Shown: positions 46,415 to 57,923, counted from the first letter of the stretch. The stretch is 64,000 nt of DNA from Rhodoferax sp. (GCA_031291305.1 JARLJH010000054.1:1-64000), one strand, 5' to 3'. Program-made: numbers and translations. The notes: generated by a model from the letters alone, not told the origin.

Positions 46415-47251
46415 CTAGACAGCCCAACCCTGCAAAGGATGTGCTGACAGGTTGTTGCATAACTTAACTTGAAACGAGTCCGGAGCCCCGTCTATTTCAG
46501 CATCATGCAACATTCTCGCAAACACAGCACTTCCAGAGCCTGTCATGCGCCCATTCAAACCCAACAAGTTTAGCCAATCCAGTGCCTGGCTAATTTGAGG
46601 GCAGAGTTGCCGCGCAACAGCTTGCAAGTCGTTTTGGCCATAACCAAAGGTGTTTGCAGCGAAGCCTGAAAGTATAGCGGATTTGGTATCTCTTTTCAAA
46701 TCCGGGTGAGAAAAAATTCGCTGGGTTTCCAGCCCTTGAACTGGTTTGACCACCAGGAAGCGTGCTTTGGGTACGTCCACAGGCTGCATGACCTCGCCAA
46801 CTCCAGTTACCCAAGCGTTGCCGCCACCCAAGAAGAAAGGTACATCCGCACCCAACTTCAGGCCGATCTGCATCAGTTTGTCCAAGCCTAGATTCAGCCC
46901 CCACAAGCGGTTCAATGCCAGCAAGGTACTGGCAGCGTCCGACGACCCACCACCCATACCTGCTTGTGTCGGAATCTGTTTGTCAATGGCGATATGGGCA
47001 CCTTGGCGCGTGCCGCTGGCCCCCTGCAATGTGCGGGCAGCACGCACGATTAGATCATCAGGAGGCAATGGTGTTGTCAAGTCTTCCCGGCTGATCTGGC
47101 TGTCATTGCGAACCTCGACATGGATGGTGTCGCACCAATCAATCAGCATGAAAACCGACTCCAGCAAATGGTAGCCATCCGGGCGGCGACCGACGATGTG
47201 CAAAAAGAGATTGAGTTTGGCGGGGGCACAAATGTCGTAGATGGATTTCAT
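46415..47251 (-). CDS. ispE: 4-diphosphocytidyl-2-C-methyl-D-erythritol kinase
   Basis: This GHMP kinase of the MEP isoprenoid pathway has 278 residues from MKSIYDICAPAKLNLF. PAKLNLFLHIVGRRPDGYH and the ATP loop PTQAGMGGGSSDAAS are diagnostic, and MTGSGSAVFA lies near the C-terminus. It is preceded by lolB and followed by tRNA-Gln and prs. Confidence 0.95.
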   Translation of the reverse strand: MKSIYDICAPAKLNLFLHIVGRRPDGYHLLESVFMLIDWCDTIHVEVRNDSQISREDLTTPLPPDDLIVRAARTLQGASGTRQGAHIAIDKQIPTQAGMGGGSSDAASTLLALNRLWGLNLGLDKLMQIGLKLGADVPFFLGGGNAWVTGVGEVMQPVDVPKARFLVVKPVQGLETQRIFSHPDLKRDTKSAILSGFAANTFGYGQNDLQAVARQLCPQISQALDWLNLLGLNGRMTGSGSAVFARMLHDAEIDGAPDSFQVKLCNNLSAHPLQGWAV

Positions 47252-47278
47252 GATGGCAACGTGCAAAACATGGCAGTG

Positions 47279-47797
47279 TCAGTCTTCAAGGATCACGCGC
47301 AGCTCGGCCTGCGGCGCGGGCGACAGGCGGCGTGCCAGGATTTTGCCCTGCGTTTGTTGCGACAGGTCCACCTGCCATCCATTGGCTTCTGAAGCTTGTC
47401 CTGCTAGCCAGGAAAACAGGGCGGGGACGGGGACATCTGTGCCCAACACTACCTCGATTAACTGCGCCAGATCGCTGAATGTGCGCGTTTCGCCCCGAGC
47501 CTGTAGCACGGCGCTGCCTGGCGCCCAATGAATATCCGCCACCGTGCTGCCCAGCGGGGTAAAAAACTGAAGCTCGCCTTGATCCGGGTCGCCAAGTAAT
47601 TCAAATGCTGCGTTAAAGTACTGGTCATGCCCCAGGCCTTGGTAAGGGTTCGCCTCTATACGTAAAGACAAGCGGCCACGCCACATTGAAGCAATAGAAC
47701 GATTTTCGCCTCCAGCCCTTTTGGGTGCTGCACAACCAGCTATAAATAACGTAGTTATTAAGCCTCCGAAAGCAATTAGCGCGCGGCGACTTTTCAC
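47279..47797 (-). CDS. lolB: Outer-membrane lipoprotein receptor LolB
   Basis: It accepts lipoproteins from LolA and inserts them in the outer membrane. I chose the GTG at 47797, which overlaps the TGA of the upstream TPR gene (GTGA). This gives a 172-residue protein with a lipobox FIAGC at about residue 20, and MWRGRLSLRIEA follows as in LolB. The long upstream open frame is an artefact. The lipoprotein signal is encoded by an unusually AT-rich stretch. Confidence 0.88.
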   Translation of the reverse strand: MKSRRALIAFGGLITTLFIAGCAAPKRAGGENRSIASMWRGRLSLRIEANPYQGLGHDQYFNAAFELLGDPDQGELQFFTPLGSTVADIHWAPGSAVLQARGETRTFSDLAQLIEVVLGTDVPVPALFSWLAGQASEANGWQVDLSQQTQGKILARRLSPAPQAELRVILED

Positions 47798-49524
47798 AAC
47801 GTAACACGCAGACGTTTGATCGTCTCTTGTAGCGTTTCGTTGTCCGGGTTCAGTTTGAGACCCTCCCGAAAGATCTGCGTGGCTTCTCCCTGCTGACCAG
47901 AAGTCCAAAGTACTTCGCCCAGATGAGCTGCTATTTCCGGGTCCGGTTGATCTTTGAAGGCGCTTTTGAGCAGGCGCAATGCTTCGGAAATGTTGCCGCT
48001 GCGAAACTGCGCCCAAGCCAGGCTGTCAATGATGAAGGGGTCCTTGGGCGAGAGTTCAAGCGCCTTGCTGATCAGCTCAATGGCTTCAGGCAAGCGCATG
48101 TTGTGGTCTGCCAGGGAGTAACCCAGCGCGTTGTAGGCGTGTGGGTCATCCGGCTTGGCCGCCATCAGGCTTCGCAAAAGCCGCTCCATGTCGGGCAGAT
48201 TGCCCAGTTTTTCATCGAGCATCGCCAATTCGTATACCAAATCCAAGTCGTCGGGGTATTGCTTGGTGAGTGCTTCAAGCCTGTCGCGTGCGCGGTCATA
48301 GAGTTTTTCATCACGAAGCAGCTGCACCTCGGCCGCGCGTTTGAGTGCTGCATCAGCATCCGAGTTTTCAGGTAGTGATCGGATCAGTGCGATGGCTTCT
48401 TCCAACCGACCTTGTTGGGCGATCAGTGAAGCTCTACGCACTTGCGCCCGCAACACATCCTCGGGGTTGTCCACGCTCTGCAGCCAAGCTTCGGCGGCGT
48501 TTAAGTCCTTGCGTCGCTGCGCCACTTGGGACAGGGAAAAGAATGCCTGCGAACGCCCGCGCGCGGTTTCGGCAGGCCGCTGCGCAACAGGAGTGGCATC
48601 CACCAGCTCCAAGTAGTGCCGAAGTTGCTTATCGGCTAGTTCAAGTTGGCCTGCTTGCAGCGCCAGTGCACCATCAATCAGCCACGCGTCGGCGTAGTCT
48701 GGCGTCTGGGTTCGGATGATCTGCAATTGCTGCTTGGCGTCGTCTTCGCGCTGTGCGTTCAGCAGAGATTTGATGTAGGCCATGCGGAATTCCGGCCGGG
48801 AAAAGGGTAGGTGCTTTTTAACCAGATTTTCGGCTTGTGGCGCGTCCGGGCTCATCATCGACAACGCCAGCAACGCTGGGTGTTCGGAACGCGCATCGGA
48901 TGCCATGCCCTTGGTGGCAGCGTCCAACGCCTTCGCCTTGTCATCCGCGCTCATCCATAAGCGCCCAATGGTTGCCCAAGCCGTGGCACCAACGCCCGGA
49001 TCGTTTAACCAATTTGTGAGTGCTTTTTGCACAGTGGAAGCGGCGGCCCGCCTGTCACTGACGCGTTCAAAGTTTTGCGGTAACGACCAGATGAAGTCGC
49101 GCCGCTCCTTGGTTGGCGTGAGCGCAATCTCGTGTTTCAGTGGTTCCAGTATGTCTGAGATGTGGTTCAATCCCAACAGGATTTGCAGTACAAAATGGCT
49201 GGCTTCCCGGGATTCGGGGATGGCATGACTCCAGGCTTTGGCGGCCCGCAGTGCAGATTCGCCTGAGCGCGCTTGCAAGGCCACCTGTACGGCACGCCGA
49301 AAAACTGCCGGGTCTTTGGTTTTTTGCGCGGCGTCAAGCAACAAGGAAAAAGCAGCCCCGGGTTCTCTGTCGCGCGCATTGAGTTCGCCGAGCAGGATCT
49401 CATAAAACAGCGGGGCATCCAGCGCAGATTGCTTAGGGATGGCTTGCGTGGGATTGGAGCCCTGAGCATGAAGTCCAAGCGACAAGGACAGCAACACAGG
49501 CAATAAAACTATTTTGAGGCGCAT
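47794..49524 (-). CDS. TPR-repeat protein (exported)
   Basis: The 576-residue protein from the ATG at 49524 has a signal peptide ([20 protein letters not shown]) and is built almost wholly of tetratricopeptide repeats, clearest in the C-terminal third ([20 protein letters not shown]). It is encoded directly before lolB, a conserved pairing in betaproteobacteria, and is probably a periplasmic scaffold for envelope assembly (inference). It is divergent from mutM. Confidence 0.88.
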   Translation of the reverse strand: MRLKIVLLPVLLSLSLGLHAQGSNPTQAIPKQSALDAPLFYEILLGELNARDREPGAAFSLLLDAAQKTKDPAVFRRAVQVALQARSGESALRAAKAWSHAIPESREASHFVLQILLGLNHISDILEPLKHEIALTPTKERRDFIWSLPQNFERVSDRRAAASTVQKALTNWLNDPGVGATAWATIGRLWMSADDKAKALDAATKGMASDARSEHPALLALSMMSPDAPQAENLVKKHLPFSRPEFRMAYIKSLLNAQREDDAKQQLQIIRTQTPDYADAWLIDGALALQAGQLELADKQLRHYLELVDATPVAQRPAETARGRSQAFFSLSQVAQRRKDLNAAEAWLQSVDNPEDVLRAQVRRASLIAQQGRLEEAIALIRSLPENSDADAALKRAAEVQLLRDEKLYDRARDRLEALTKQYPDDLDLVYELAMLDEKLGNLPDMERLLRSLMAAKPDDPHAYNALGYSLADHNMRLPEAIELISKALELSPKDPFIIDSLAWAQFRSGNISEALRLLKSAFKDQPDPEIAAHLGEVLWTSGQQGEATQIFREGLKLNPDNETLQETIKRLRVTL

Positions 49525-49563
49525 CCATTCATAATAATCCATGCCCTCAACAAACATTTGTCC

Positions 49564-50379
49564 ATGCCTGAATTACCTGAAGTTGAAGTCACCCGGCGAA
49601 GTTTCGTGCATGCCATCGAAGGCGCACGGATCACGACGCTTCATCTGGGCAAGCCGTTGCGCTGGCCTTTGGGGTGTTTGCCTGAAACATTGGTGGGGCG
49701 CACGGTTCGCACGGTGGGCAGGCGAGGCAAGTATTTGCTGATTGAACTGAATCAGGGCTGGCTGGTGCTGCATCTGGGCATGTCTGGGAGCTTGCGTTTT
49801 GCGCAGGATTTATCGGCGCCGAGTGTGCATGACCACATGGATATGCGAACGACACGCGGCACGCTACGCCTGAATGACCCCCGCCGCTTTGGTGCTGTCG
49901 TGTATGTGGACAGTCTTGCGTCCCCCATCGCCATGAAACTGCTGGGACACCTGGGCATGGAGCCACTGTCGGATGATTTTGATCTGGCCCGATTTCGGGC
50001 CGGGCTCAAGCAAAAAGTGACAGCGATCAAGCAGGTGCTGATGGCCGGTGAATTGGTGGTGGGCGTGGGCAATATTTACGCCTCCGAAGCCCTGTTTCTC
50101 GCAGGAATTCAGCCGACCTGTCGGGCCAACAAATTGAGCAAATCCCGTGTGGCGCGTCTCTACGATGCGATTCGCGATGTGCTGGCACGCGCCGTGGAGC
50201 AGGGTGGCAGCACCTTGCGGGATTTTTCCAATGCCAACGGCGAGGACGGATACTTTCAGCTGGAAGCCATGGTTTATGGCCGTGCAGGGCAGCCGTGCAG
50301 GCAGTGTGGCACCTTGATCAAAATGATTCGTCAAGGCCAACGCTCTACGTTTTATTGCCCGGCTTGTCAAAAATCTTGA
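49564..50379 (+). CDS. mutM: Formamidopyrimidine-DNA glycosylase
   Basis: It removes 8-oxoguanine and FaPy lesions. I start it at the ATG at 49564 so that the catalytic Pro2-Glu3 (MPELPEVE) is N-terminal, giving 271 residues. The H2TH segment with [12 protein letters not shown] and the zinc finger [21 protein letters not shown] are intact. It lies close to mutY, the partner enzyme of the GO repair system. Confidence 0.96.
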   Translation: MPELPEVEVTRRSFVHAIEGARITTLHLGKPLRWPLGCLPETLVGRTVRTVGRRGKYLLIELNQGWLVLHLGMSGSLRFAQDLSAPSVHDHMDMRTTRGTLRLNDPRRFGAVVYVDSLASPIAMKLLGHLGMEPLSDDFDLARFRAGLKQKVTAIKQVLMAGELVVGVGNIYASEALFLAGIQPTCRANKLSKSRVARLYDAIRDVLARAVEQGGSTLRDFSNANGEDGYFQLEAMVYGRAGQPCRQCGTLIKMIRQGQRSTFYCPACQKS

Positions 50380-50447
50380 AAAATGTGCTTGGTGTAGGTG
50401 CTGGCAAGGGTGCTATATTGGCCGCAGACTCTTGTTTCGGAGGCAGA

Positions 50448-52403
50448 TTGGGTACTTCATTCAACGAAAAATTTGACCAGCACAGCGTCTGGCGTCGTGA
50501 GTTTGCATTGCGGCTCAAGCTCTTATCCCAATGGTTACAGGAGCAGGATTTGCTCGATGCTTCGGTAGAAGACCGACTGCATCGATTAGAGGCACAGGTG
50601 CGTGTTGATAAGGTGATGGTGGCTTTTGTAGCTGAGTTCTCGCGTGGTAAGTCGGAGCTGATCAATGCCATTTTTTTCGCTGACTATGGCCGACGCATCA
50701 TGCCAGCCAGTGCAGGTCGCACCACCATGTGTCCGACCGAAATGGGATATGACCCTGATGTGCCACCGTGCTTGCGCTTGTTACCCATAGAAACTCGCCT
50801 GCAGCCACAGTCGCTCATGGAGTGGCGCATGGTGCCCGAGAAATGGGAACGCATTGATCTGGATGTGACCAATCCCACGCAGTTGTTCGGGGCCTTTGCT
50901 AAGGTGGCAGAAACCCGCCGTGTAACCCAGGAAGAGGCTCGTGCCCTGGGGTTTTGGCATAACCAGTCCAGTGAGAATAACCCGGTTCAGGACGCCAATG
51001 GCCTGCTGGAAGTACCCAAATGGCGGCATGCGTTGGTCAATATAGCCCATCCGCTACTCAAGCAAGGGTTGGTCATTCTGGACACACCAGGGTTGAACGC
51101 GATTGGTGCAGAGCCCGAACTTACGGTTAGCCTGATTCCTCAAGCCCAGGCGGTGGTGTTCATTCTTGGTGCCGACACCGGTGTGACCCAGTCTGATTTG
51201 TCCATTTGGCGTGAGCATTTGGTGGACGATGAGCAGGATATGTCTACCCGCCTGGTGGTGTTGAACAAGATTGACACCCTGTGGGATGCCATGGACAGCC
51301 CGCAGGAAGTTCAGGCCCAGATCGGTCGGCAAAAGCGCAGTTCGGCTGAGATACTGGGTATCCCGGAAAGCCAGGTAGTGGCCGTGTCTGCTCAAAAAGG
51401 GTTGCTTGGCAAGGTCAAGAACGACGCGGCGCTGTTGAAACGGAGTTGTCTGGAGAAACTGGAAGACGCGCTGAGCCAGGACATCATGGGGCGGCGGCAG
51501 AAGATTCTGGGCGCTGCGGTAACGCGGGGCATTTCTGCGTTACGTGGTGAAACCGGGCGTTTTGTGCACATCCGCCGCCGTGATCTGACCGAGCAGTTAC
51601 TTGAACTCAAGGGGTTGCAGGGTAAGAACAAACCGGTCATCAACAACATGCGGGCTCGTGTGGCCCATGAGCAGGCCGAGTTTGACGCGGCTGGCGTCAA
51701 GATTCACGCTGTGCGCTCGGTGCATATGAAACTGATGCGAGAAATTTTCAATCTACTGGGGCCGTTGGCGCTCAAAGACGAGATGGCTCAACTGACCACC
51801 GCCCTCAAGCAAAAAGGGTTCAAGCTGGGCATTAAGAGGTCTTATGGAGAAACCTTCGAGCGTTTGCGTGCCAATTTGCGCGAGGTGCATGCCAAGGGCC
51901 TAGAAATTCACACCATGCTGGCAGCGACTTTTTTGCAACTTAACACCGAATATGGTTTCTCGTTGCAGGTTCCAGACGAGCCGCAGATTGAGTCGTATGT
52001 GAGCGATTTGGATTTGATTGAGCGCAGCCATGTGCAGTATCTGGGCATAGGCAACGCGTTCAGGCTGGCGCAACCCGAATTTGCTGACCGGTTGATACGT
52101 GCACTTAGCACCCGCTTGCGAATGGTGAATGAAACCGTTTTGAGCGATATTGAAGCCTGGAGCAAGTCTGCAGCATCGCAGCTTGATTCGCAGCTGCGTG
52201 AACGCCGCAAGAACTTTGTGCGACGGCTCGAAGCCATTGATCGCATTGCCGTGGCATCAACAGGGTTGGATGAGCGCATTGCTGAGATCAACAATCGCAG
52301 CGTCGAACTGGATCGAGCTGAACTCAAACTGGTCGAACTGACCGACTCCTTGTTGCAAATGACCACCCCTGCGCGATTTGGTTTGGCCATGAATGTGTCT
52401 TAG
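50448..52403 (+). CDS. Dynamin-like GTPase
   Basis: The 651-residue dynamin-family protein has the G1 loop EFSRGKSELINA (GKS near residue 67), a switch threonine in GRTTMCPTE, G3 LDTPGLNAIG and G4 LNKIDTLWD. Long helical regions follow. I chose the TTG at 50448 because it has a GGAGG ribosome site and lies outside mutM. Bacterial dynamins remodel or protect membranes; the role here is unknown. It sits between mutM and mutY and overlaps mutY by 11 bases. Confidence 0.85.
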   Translation: MGTSFNEKFDQHSVWRREFALRLKLLSQWLQEQDLLDASVEDRLHRLEAQVRVDKVMVAFVAEFSRGKSELINAIFFADYGRRIMPASAGRTTMCPTEMGYDPDVPPCLRLLPIETRLQPQSLMEWRMVPEKWERIDLDVTNPTQLFGAFAKVAETRRVTQEEARALGFWHNQSSENNPVQDANGLLEVPKWRHALVNIAHPLLKQGLVILDTPGLNAIGAEPELTVSLIPQAQAVVFILGADTGVTQSDLSIWREHLVDDEQDMSTRLVVLNKIDTLWDAMDSPQEVQAQIGRQKRSSAEILGIPESQVVAVSAQKGLLGKVKNDAALLKRSCLEKLEDALSQDIMGRRQKILGAAVTRGISALRGETGRFVHIRRRDLTEQLLELKGLQGKNKPVINNMRARVAHEQAEFDAAGVKIHAVRSVHMKLMREIFNLLGPLALKDEMAQLTTALKQKGFKLGIKRSYGETFERLRANLREVHAKGLEIHTMLAATFLQLNTEYGFSLQVPDEPQIESYVSDLDLIERSHVQYLGIGNAFRLAQPEFADRLIRALSTRLRMVNETVLSDIEAWSKSAASQLDSQLRERRKNFVRRLEAIDRIAVASTGLDERIAEINNRSVELDRAELKLVELTDSLLQMTTPARFGLAMNVS

Positions 52404-53439
52404 CGCTGCTGTGGACGACTTTGCTCAGGCGCTGGTTCGCTGGCAGGTCACCCATGGCCGACATGATTTGCCTTGGCAGGCTACCCAGGACCCATACCGT
52501 GTCTGGTTGTCGGAAATCATGCTGCAACAAACTCAGGTGGTCACCGTGCGCGATTACTTCACCCGTTTTTTGCAGCGGTTTGCTGATGTGGCTGCTTTAG
52601 CACAGGCGCCATTGGACGACGTGCTGGGCTTATGGAGCGGCCTAGGCTACTACAGTCGTGCACGAAACATGCACCTGTGTGCACAGAGGGTGATGACTGT
52701 GCACGGCGGTGTATTTCCAAATACGGCGGCGCAACTTGCGACCTTGCCGGGTATTGGACCCTCCACCGCTGCGGCGGTTGCGTCCATTTGTTTCGGCGAG
52801 CGGGTGGCGATCCTGGACGGCAATGTCAAGCGTGTGCTGACGCGTTATCTGGGGTTTGAGGGTGACTTAGCCAGCTCAGTTAACGAACGCAGCTTGTGGC
52901 AGGAGGCCGTCCGTTTGCTGCCTGAGCATGATCCGACGACGAATATGCCTCTCTACACCCAGGCCATCATGGACCTGGGTGCGACGGTGTGCACGGCCAG
53001 AAAGCCAGCTTGTACCGCCTGCCCGCTGCATGGCCAATGCCGTGCTGAAGCGTTGGCTAGCCCGGAATCATTCCCGGTCAAAACGCGCAAGCTCAAGCGT
53101 ACGGCGCAGACCCTCTGGCTGCTGTGGGCGGTGTCAGAAGATGGTGCGGTGTGGTTGAGCCAGCGGCCTACACCCGGTGTTTGGGCCGGTTTATATTGCC
53201 TGCCTTTGCTGGATGATCGCGATACCTTGCAGGCTACTGTGCCAGTAGCGGCACAGGGGCAGTTGCATGAACTGGGTGTTGTCAAGCATGTGTTGACGCA
53301 CAAAGACCTGTATTTGCATCCGGTTCGTGTGGCGTTGCCACGCGGTCTATCTCCAGAGGTTGCTGGGGGCTGGATAGAGGCAGGGCGTTGGCAGCAACTG
53401 GGTCTGCCGGCACCCATTAGAAAGTTGCTGGCCGCTTAG
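52393..53439 (+). CDS. mutY: Adenine DNA glycosylase MutY
   Basis: It removes adenine opposite 8-oxoguanine. The 348 residues include the active-site [10 protein letters not shown] (Glu41), the helix-hairpin-helix [11 protein letters not shown] with downstream catalytic LDGNVKR, the 4Fe-4S loop C-x6-C-x2-C-x5-C ([16 protein letters not shown]) and a NUDIX-like C-terminal domain. The gene converges with rapZ, overlapping by 4 bases. Confidence 0.96.
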   Translation: MCLSAAVDDFAQALVRWQVTHGRHDLPWQATQDPYRVWLSEIMLQQTQVVTVRDYFTRFLQRFADVAALAQAPLDDVLGLWSGLGYYSRARNMHLCAQRVMTVHGGVFPNTAAQLATLPGIGPSTAAAVASICFGERVAILDGNVKRVLTRYLGFEGDLASSVNERSLWQEAVRLLPEHDPTTNMPLYTQAIMDLGATVCTARKPACTACPLHGQCRAEALASPESFPVKTRKLKRTAQTLWLLWAVSEDGAVWLSQRPTPGVWAGLYCLPLLDDRDTLQATVPVAAQGQLHELGVVKHVLTHKDLYLHPVRVALPRGLSPEVAGGWIEAGRWQQLGLPAPIRKLLAA

Positions 53440-54326
53440 CGGGCATCCATCTCACGGTGGCGCTTTAGGGTGACCCAGCGCGCCTCAAAAAGTGCTGTGA
53501 GCTTCTCCACCAGGTAGACCGACCGATGTTGGCCGCCAGTGCAACCGATGGCTACCGTGACGTAGCTGCGGTGATTCTGAGCCAAGTCGTCCATCCAACT
53601 GTCCAGAAAACCGTGAATATGGTCCAGCATGCGGTTGACTTCGGGTTGCCGATTCAAATAGTCAGCTACAGCATCATCCTGCCCCGTTAACGCCCGCAAT
53701 TCTGGCTCGTAATGTGGATTGGGCAGCATGCGCACGTCAAAGACGAAGTCTGCGTCGCTGGGCACACCGCGCTTGAAAGAAAAGGATTCAAACACCAGGG
53801 TTAGTTGGTCGCCGGGCGCTTCGATAAAGGCCTTCACATAACTCTGCAGTTGCGTCGGACGGATGACACTGGTGTCAATCACGTGCGCTTGCATGCGCAG
53901 GTCGCTGAGCAAATTGCGCTCCAGTTCAATGGCCTCGGCCAGCGCTCGGCGTTGGTCGTTCAAGGCGCTTATCTGTGCGCTCTGGGACAAAGGATGGCGC
54001 CTGCGTGTTTCAGAAAAGCGGCGAATCAGCGTTCCAGTGGTGGCATCCAAAAAAATTGAATCTACTTGAAAGCCCTGGGTTTTCAGGCGTTGCAACTGTT
54101 CAGGCACCAGAGGTAGCGAGCTGGCACTGCGCACGTCGATGGCAATGGCCAGTCGCTTGGCGTGGTGGGCGTGTTCCAGCTCAACCAGGGGCATTAGCAG
54201 TTCGGGTGGAAGGTTGTCGACACAATAAAAACCCAGATCCTCCAGGGCGTGCAGTGCCACGGACTTGCCGGAGCCAGACATGCCGGTGATCAGGACAATT
54301 TGCACATCGAGTTTGGTGGTGTTCAT
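53436..54326 (-). CDS. rapZ: RNase adapter protein RapZ
   Basis: RapZ binds nucleotide and small RNA and controls glucosamine-6-phosphate synthase mRNA decay with RNase E in enterobacteria. Walker [12 protein letters not shown] (about 14-24), VDNLPPELL and the C-terminal [19 protein letters not shown] are diagnostic. It has 296 residues. It is co-transcribed with recN and nadK, each overlapping the next by 4 bases. Confidence 0.95.
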   Translation of the reverse strand: MNTTKLDVQIVLITGMSGSGKSVALHALEDLGFYCVDNLPPELLMPLVELEHAHHAKRLAIAIDVRSASSLPLVPEQLQRLKTQGFQVDSIFLDATTGTLIRRFSETRRRHPLSQSAQISALNDQRRALAEAIELERNLLSDLRMQAHVIDTSVIRPTQLQSYVKAFIEAPGDQLTLVFESFSFKRGVPSDADFVFDVRMLPNPHYEPELRALTGQDDAVADYLNRQPEVNRMLDHIHGFLDSWMDDLAQNHRSYVTVAIGCTGGQHRSVYLVEKLTALFEARWVTLKRHREMDAR

Positions 54327-55981
54327 GTCAGACTTCCTTGAATCTGTAGCATGTCGCGAGCATGAGTCAGGGTACTGGCCAAGATGCGCTCACCGCCCAG
54401 CATGCGCGCCAATTCGGTTACTCGTTCTTCGCCGTTGACTGACACGACTGAACTGACGGTGGATGTACCTGTAAGCTGTTTGCTGACCACCAGGTGATGG
54501 TCGGCGCATGCAGCAACCTGCGGCAGGTGCGTGACGGCGAGCACTTGTCGGTCTATGCCAAGCTGACGCATCAAACGACCGACGGTTTCTGCCACCGCGC
54601 CGCCAACTCCGGCATCCACTTCGTCAAAAATTAAGGTTTGTGCTGTGCCCAACTGGCTGGTCGTGACTGCGATGGCCAAAGCCAGTCGCGACAGTTCGCC
54701 ACCTGAGGCCACCTTGTTAACCGGGCGTGGCGTGCTACCCGCGTGACCTGCCACCAAGAAATTAACCTCTTCCAGACCCGTTTGCAAAGGCTGCCCGGCA
54801 GCCTGAATCTGTACTTCAAACTGACCACCTTGCATGCCCAGCCCCTGCATCGCCTGGGTGATAGTCTGGGCCAGCTTAGGCGCAGACTTCTTTCGCGCCT
54901 GGGTAAGCTTGTTCGCCTCCTGAAGGTAGCCTTGCCAGGCGGACTCCAGTTCGCACTCCAGAGCTTGCAGGTCAGCCGCCGTGTCCAGGGCTTGCAGCTG
55001 TTGTTTCCAGCCTGATAACAGGTCAACCAGTTCTTCCGGGCTACGCTTGTAGCGGCGTGCCAGAGATACCCAGAGTCCCATGCGCTCGTCCAGTGCCGTG
55101 AGCCTGTCCGGGTCAAGTTCGGTCTTGCGCAGGTAGGCGCGCAGCGAATGCACGGCGTCTTCCAATTGCGCCAGGCTGGATGACAAAACATCGCTTAGCC
55201 CTTTAAATATGGGCTCTATGTGCTCGTGTTTCTGTAGTGCCTCGCATGCGCTACCTGTCAGACCGCAGGCGTTGTCTTCGTTTTCATCGAGAGTCAACAA
55301 GGCTGATTGGGCCGCATCCAGCAGCGCCTGGGCGTTGGAAAGCCGTGTGTGCTCGGCATTCAAGGTGGGCCATTCATCGCGGGCAGGATTGAGTTTGTCC
55401 AACTCGCCAATCTGCCAGTTCAGGCGTTCACGCTCGCTCAGCAGTGAATCTTGGGAGGCACGCGCTTGGGCAAACTTGTCCTGGGCGGCGCGCCATATTT
55501 GCCATCTGGCCACCGCGGCGCTGGTAGTCACTTTCGCGTAGGCATCAAGCAGACCGCGCACGGCTTCAGGACGTGTCAGGCTTTGCCAGGCGTGCTGCCC
55601 GTGGATGTCCAGCAGTTGTTCGCCCAGAGCGCGCAATTGGGTGGCTGTGGCGGGGCTACCATTGATCCACGCACGGCTCTTACCCTGCGTGTCAATCGTG
55701 CGGCGCAGTAGCAGACTGTGATCACTCTCGAACCCGGCATCCTCCAGCCAGTCGGCGATGGCAGGTGTGGCTTCAAATTCGGCGCTGACATCGGTGCGGC
55801 TTGCACCCTCGCGTATCACCGTGACATCAGCTCGCCCTCCTGTGACGAGTTGCAAGGCATCTACCAAAATGGATTTACCGGCACCGGTCTCGCCGGTCAA
55901 TACGGTAAAGCCGCTGGCAAGGTCCAGATCAAGCTCGCTGACGATGACAAAGTCGCGCAAGACGATGCGTTTGAGGCTCAC
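54323..55981 (-). CDS. recN: DNA repair protein RecN
   Basis: The SMC-like ATPase acts in double-strand-break repair. The 552-residue protein has Walker [15 protein letters not shown] at the N-terminus, coiled coils, and the C-terminal [14 protein letters not shown] with Walker [13 protein letters not shown] 20-base palindrome-like segment shared with the element after ppc lies inside the coding region near 55195-55215. Confidence 0.95.
   Translation of the reverse strand: MSLKRIVLRDFVIVSELDLDLASGFTVLTGETGAGKSILVDALQLVTGGRADVTVIREGASRTDVSAEFEATPAIADWLEDAGFESDHSLLLRRTIDTQGKSRAWINGSPATATQLRALGEQLLDIHGQHAWQSLTRPEAVRGLLDAYAKVTTSAAVARWQIWRAAQDKFAQARASQDSLLSERERLNWQIGELDKLNPARDEWPTLNAEHTRLSNAQALLDAAQSALLTLDENEDNACGLTGSACEALQKHEHIEPIFKGLSDVLSSSLAQLEDAVHSLRAYLRKTELDPDRLTALDERMGLWVSLARRYKRSPEELVDLLSGWKQQLQALDTAADLQALECELESAWQGYLQEANKLTQARKKSAPKLAQTITQAMQGLGMQGGQFEVQIQAAGQPLQTGLEEVNFLVAGHAGSTPRPVNKVASGGELSRLALAIAVTTSQLGTAQTLIFDEVDAGVGGAVAETVGRLMRQLGIDRQVLAVTHLPQVAACADHHLVVSKQLTGTSTVSSVVSVNGEERVTELARMLGGERILASTLTHARDMLQIQGSLT
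55195..55215. repeat. Mini-repeat core inside recN
   Basis: The 15-mer TAGCCCTTTAAATAT (55196-55210) is identical to 2824-2838 in the element after ppc, and AGCCC pairs with GGGCT. It is read in frame within a coiled-coil part of RecN (EPIFKGLSD). Confidence 0.6.
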
Positions 55982-56886
55982 GTTGACGTTACTCCTTCGT
56001 TCCAGTGCAATTTTTCCCGCAGCGTGTCAAAGTAAGACCATCCCTTGGGGTGCAAAAAGCGCACGTGATGGTTGGATCGGGTGACTTCAATGCGGTCGCC
56101 ATGCATAAGAGACGCCAGTGACTGCTGGTCAAAACTCGCGCTGGCATCCCTTCCAGCTACTATTTCAATAGCTATATGTGAAGTATTTGCAAGGACTATT
56201 GGTCGATTTGATAGTGTATGTGGGGCAATGGGCACCATGACCCAGCCAGGAATAGAGGGGTGCAGCAAGGGCCCGCCTGACGACAGCGCATACGCCGTCG
56301 AGCCCGTGGGCGAGGCGATGATCAAACCGTCAGCACGCTGGTTGGCCACAAAATGGCCATCGACTTCAACGCGCAACTCGACCATGCCGGATGTCGCCCC
56401 CCGATTCACAACCACATCGTTCAGAGCCATGGCGGTATAGACGCAATGTCCGTCGCGCATTACCCGGCCATTCATCAGACTGCGGTGGTCTTCGACGTAG
56501 TCACCCCGCAGCATTTTGCTCAGACAGGTTTCAAAACTGTCGTAGGGAATATCGGTGATGAAACCCAGGCGACCCTGGTTGATGCCGATCAGTGGCACGC
56601 CGAAAGAGGCAAGCTGCCTGCCAATACCCAGCATGGTGCCGTCGCCACCCACGACCATGCCCAGATCACATTGCTCGCCAATTTGCTTCATCGTCAGTGC
56701 TGGGTAGCCGACCATGTCCATATTGCTGGCGGTGTCGGCCTCAAGCACTACGTCACAGCCTTGTGCATTCAGAAAATGGGTGACGGCTTCCAGAGCGGCC
56801 CTAGAACTGGCAATGGCTGCGGAACTGGACGACGTCTGGTACTTGCCGAACAGGGCAACGAGCTGAAATTTGGAATTCATTCTCAA
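55978..56886 (-). CDS. nadK: NAD kinase
   Basis: It phosphorylates NAD to NADP. The 302 residues include [11 protein letters not shown] (the catalytic GGDGT motif), [10 protein letters not shown] and [15 protein letters not shown]. The start may be the ATG at 56886 or 56880. A mini-repeat-like segment (56153-56200) encodes part of the C-terminal domain ([13 protein letters not shown]). It is divergent from hrcA. Confidence 0.95.
   Translation of the reverse strand: MRMNSKFQLVALFGKYQTSSSSAAIASSRAALEAVTHFLNAQGCDVVLEADTASNMDMVGYPALTMKQIGEQCDLGMVVGGDGTMLGIGRQLASFGVPLIGINQGRLGFITDIPYDSFETCLSKMLRGDYVEDHRSLMNGRVMRDGHCVYTAMALNDVVVNRGATSGMVELRVEVDGHFVANQRADGLIIASPTGSTAYALSSGGPLLHPSIPGWVMVPIAPHTLSNRPIVLANTSHIAIEIVAGRDASASFDQQSLASLMHGDRIEVTRSNHHVRFLHPKGWSYFDTLREKLHWNEGVTST
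56153..56200. repeat. Mini-repeat-like segment inside nadK
   Basis: AGCTA-C-TATTTCAA-TAGCT (56155-56173) is an AT-rich palindrome of the type seen elsewhere in the window and continues in AT-rich sequence. It is read in frame within nadK. Confidence 0.45.
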
Positions 56887-56908
56887 ATTACATCATTAAA
56901 ATGAAATC

Positions 56909-57913
56909 ATGCTGGATGACCGTGCCAAGTTATTGCTCAAAGCGCTGGTAGAGCGTTATATCGCTGATGGTCAGCCGGTGGGTTCACGTACCTTGTCCAA
57001 GGCGTCGGGGCTTGAGCTGTCTCCTGCCACCATCCGCAATGTGATGTCTGATCTGGAGGAACTCGGCCTGATCGCCAGTCCGCATACCTCTGCCGGGCGC
57101 ATCCCCACGGCACGAGGCTACCGCCTGTTTGTGGACACCATGCTTACCGTGCAACGCAGTCATTTGGGCGAACACGTCTTGGCGTACGACCAGCCGCAAA
57201 AAGTCATCTCGAATGCGGCCAATCTGCTCTCCAACTTGTCCCAGTTTGTTGGAGTTGTCGTCGCTCCGCGGCGCACATCCGTGTTTAGACATATCGAGTT
57301 TTTGCGTTTGTCTGATCGACGCTTGCTGGTGATCATCGTTTCCCCAGAAGGGGATGTGCAGAACCGGGTGATTTTCACCGAAGTGGATTACGCACAACAG
57401 CAGTTGGTCGAGGCCGCCAATTACCTGAACGCCAACTACATCGGCCTGGATATTGCTCAAGTGCGCGAACGGCTAAAAAACGAAGTTGAGTCTTTGCAGG
57501 CGGAGATTGCCTGTCTGATGCAGGCAGCCGTGGCCGCCAATTCAGAAGTCTTGGCCGAGGCCAGCGATGAAGTAGTTATTTCGGGTGAAAGAAATTTGCT
57601 GTCGGTGAGTGACTTTGCACACGATATGGGGCACTTGCGGCGCGCTTTTGACCTGTTTGAGCAAAAAACACAGTTGATGCGACTGCTGGATGTGACTGGC
57701 CGTGCCGAGGGTGTGCGCATTTTCATTGGCGGGGAAAGTCAGGTCGTCCCTTTTGAGGATCTGTCCATCGTCAGTGCGCCGTATGAAGTGGATGGGCAAG
57801 TGGTTGGCACACTGGGTGTGGTGGGACCCACTCGCATGGCCTATGACCGCATGATTCAAATCGTGGACATCACATCCAAGCTGGTCAGCAACGCGTTGAG
57901 TCACCACAAGTAG
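56909..57913 (+). CDS. hrcA: Heat-inducible transcription repressor HrcA
   Basis: HrcA represses chaperone genes by binding CIRCE operators. The 334 residues include a winged helix with [21 protein letters not shown] and [18 protein letters not shown], then a GAF-like domain with [15 protein letters not shown]. No CIRCE element fits in the 22 bases between it and nadK, so it does not appear to autoregulate here. tRNA genes follow. Confidence 0.95.
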   Translation: MLDDRAKLLLKALVERYIADGQPVGSRTLSKASGLELSPATIRNVMSDLEELGLIASPHTSAGRIPTARGYRLFVDTMLTVQRSHLGEHVLAYDQPQKVISNAANLLSNLSQFVGVVVAPRRTSVFRHIEFLRLSDRRLLVIIVSPEGDVQNRVIFTEVDYAQQQLVEAANYLNANYIGLDIAQVRERLKNEVESLQAEIACLMQAAVAANSEVLAEASDEVVISGERNLLSVSDFAHDMGHLRRAFDLFEQKTQLMRLLDVTGRAEGVRIFIGGESQVVPFEDLSIVSAPYEVDGQVVGTLGVVGPTRMAYDRMIQIVDITSKLVSNALSHHK

Positions 57914-57923
57914 CCTCTACAAT
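57896..57923 (+). promoter_or_regulatory. Probable sigma-70 promoter for the tRNA genes
   Basis: TTGAGT (57896-57901) and TACAAT (57918-57923) are spaced by 16 bases, about 14 bases before the first tRNA gene. The -35 box lies inside the end of hrcA. Confidence 0.5.

Noticed and set aside
47798-48016. N-terminal extension of LolB
   Set aside because: The extension overlaps the TPR gene. The GTG at 47797 gives a normal lipoprotein signal and a classic GTGA overlap.
56887-56908. CIRCE operator upstream of hrcA
   Set aside because: Only 22 bases separate hrcA from nadK, and no TTAGCACTC-type inverted repeat is present.
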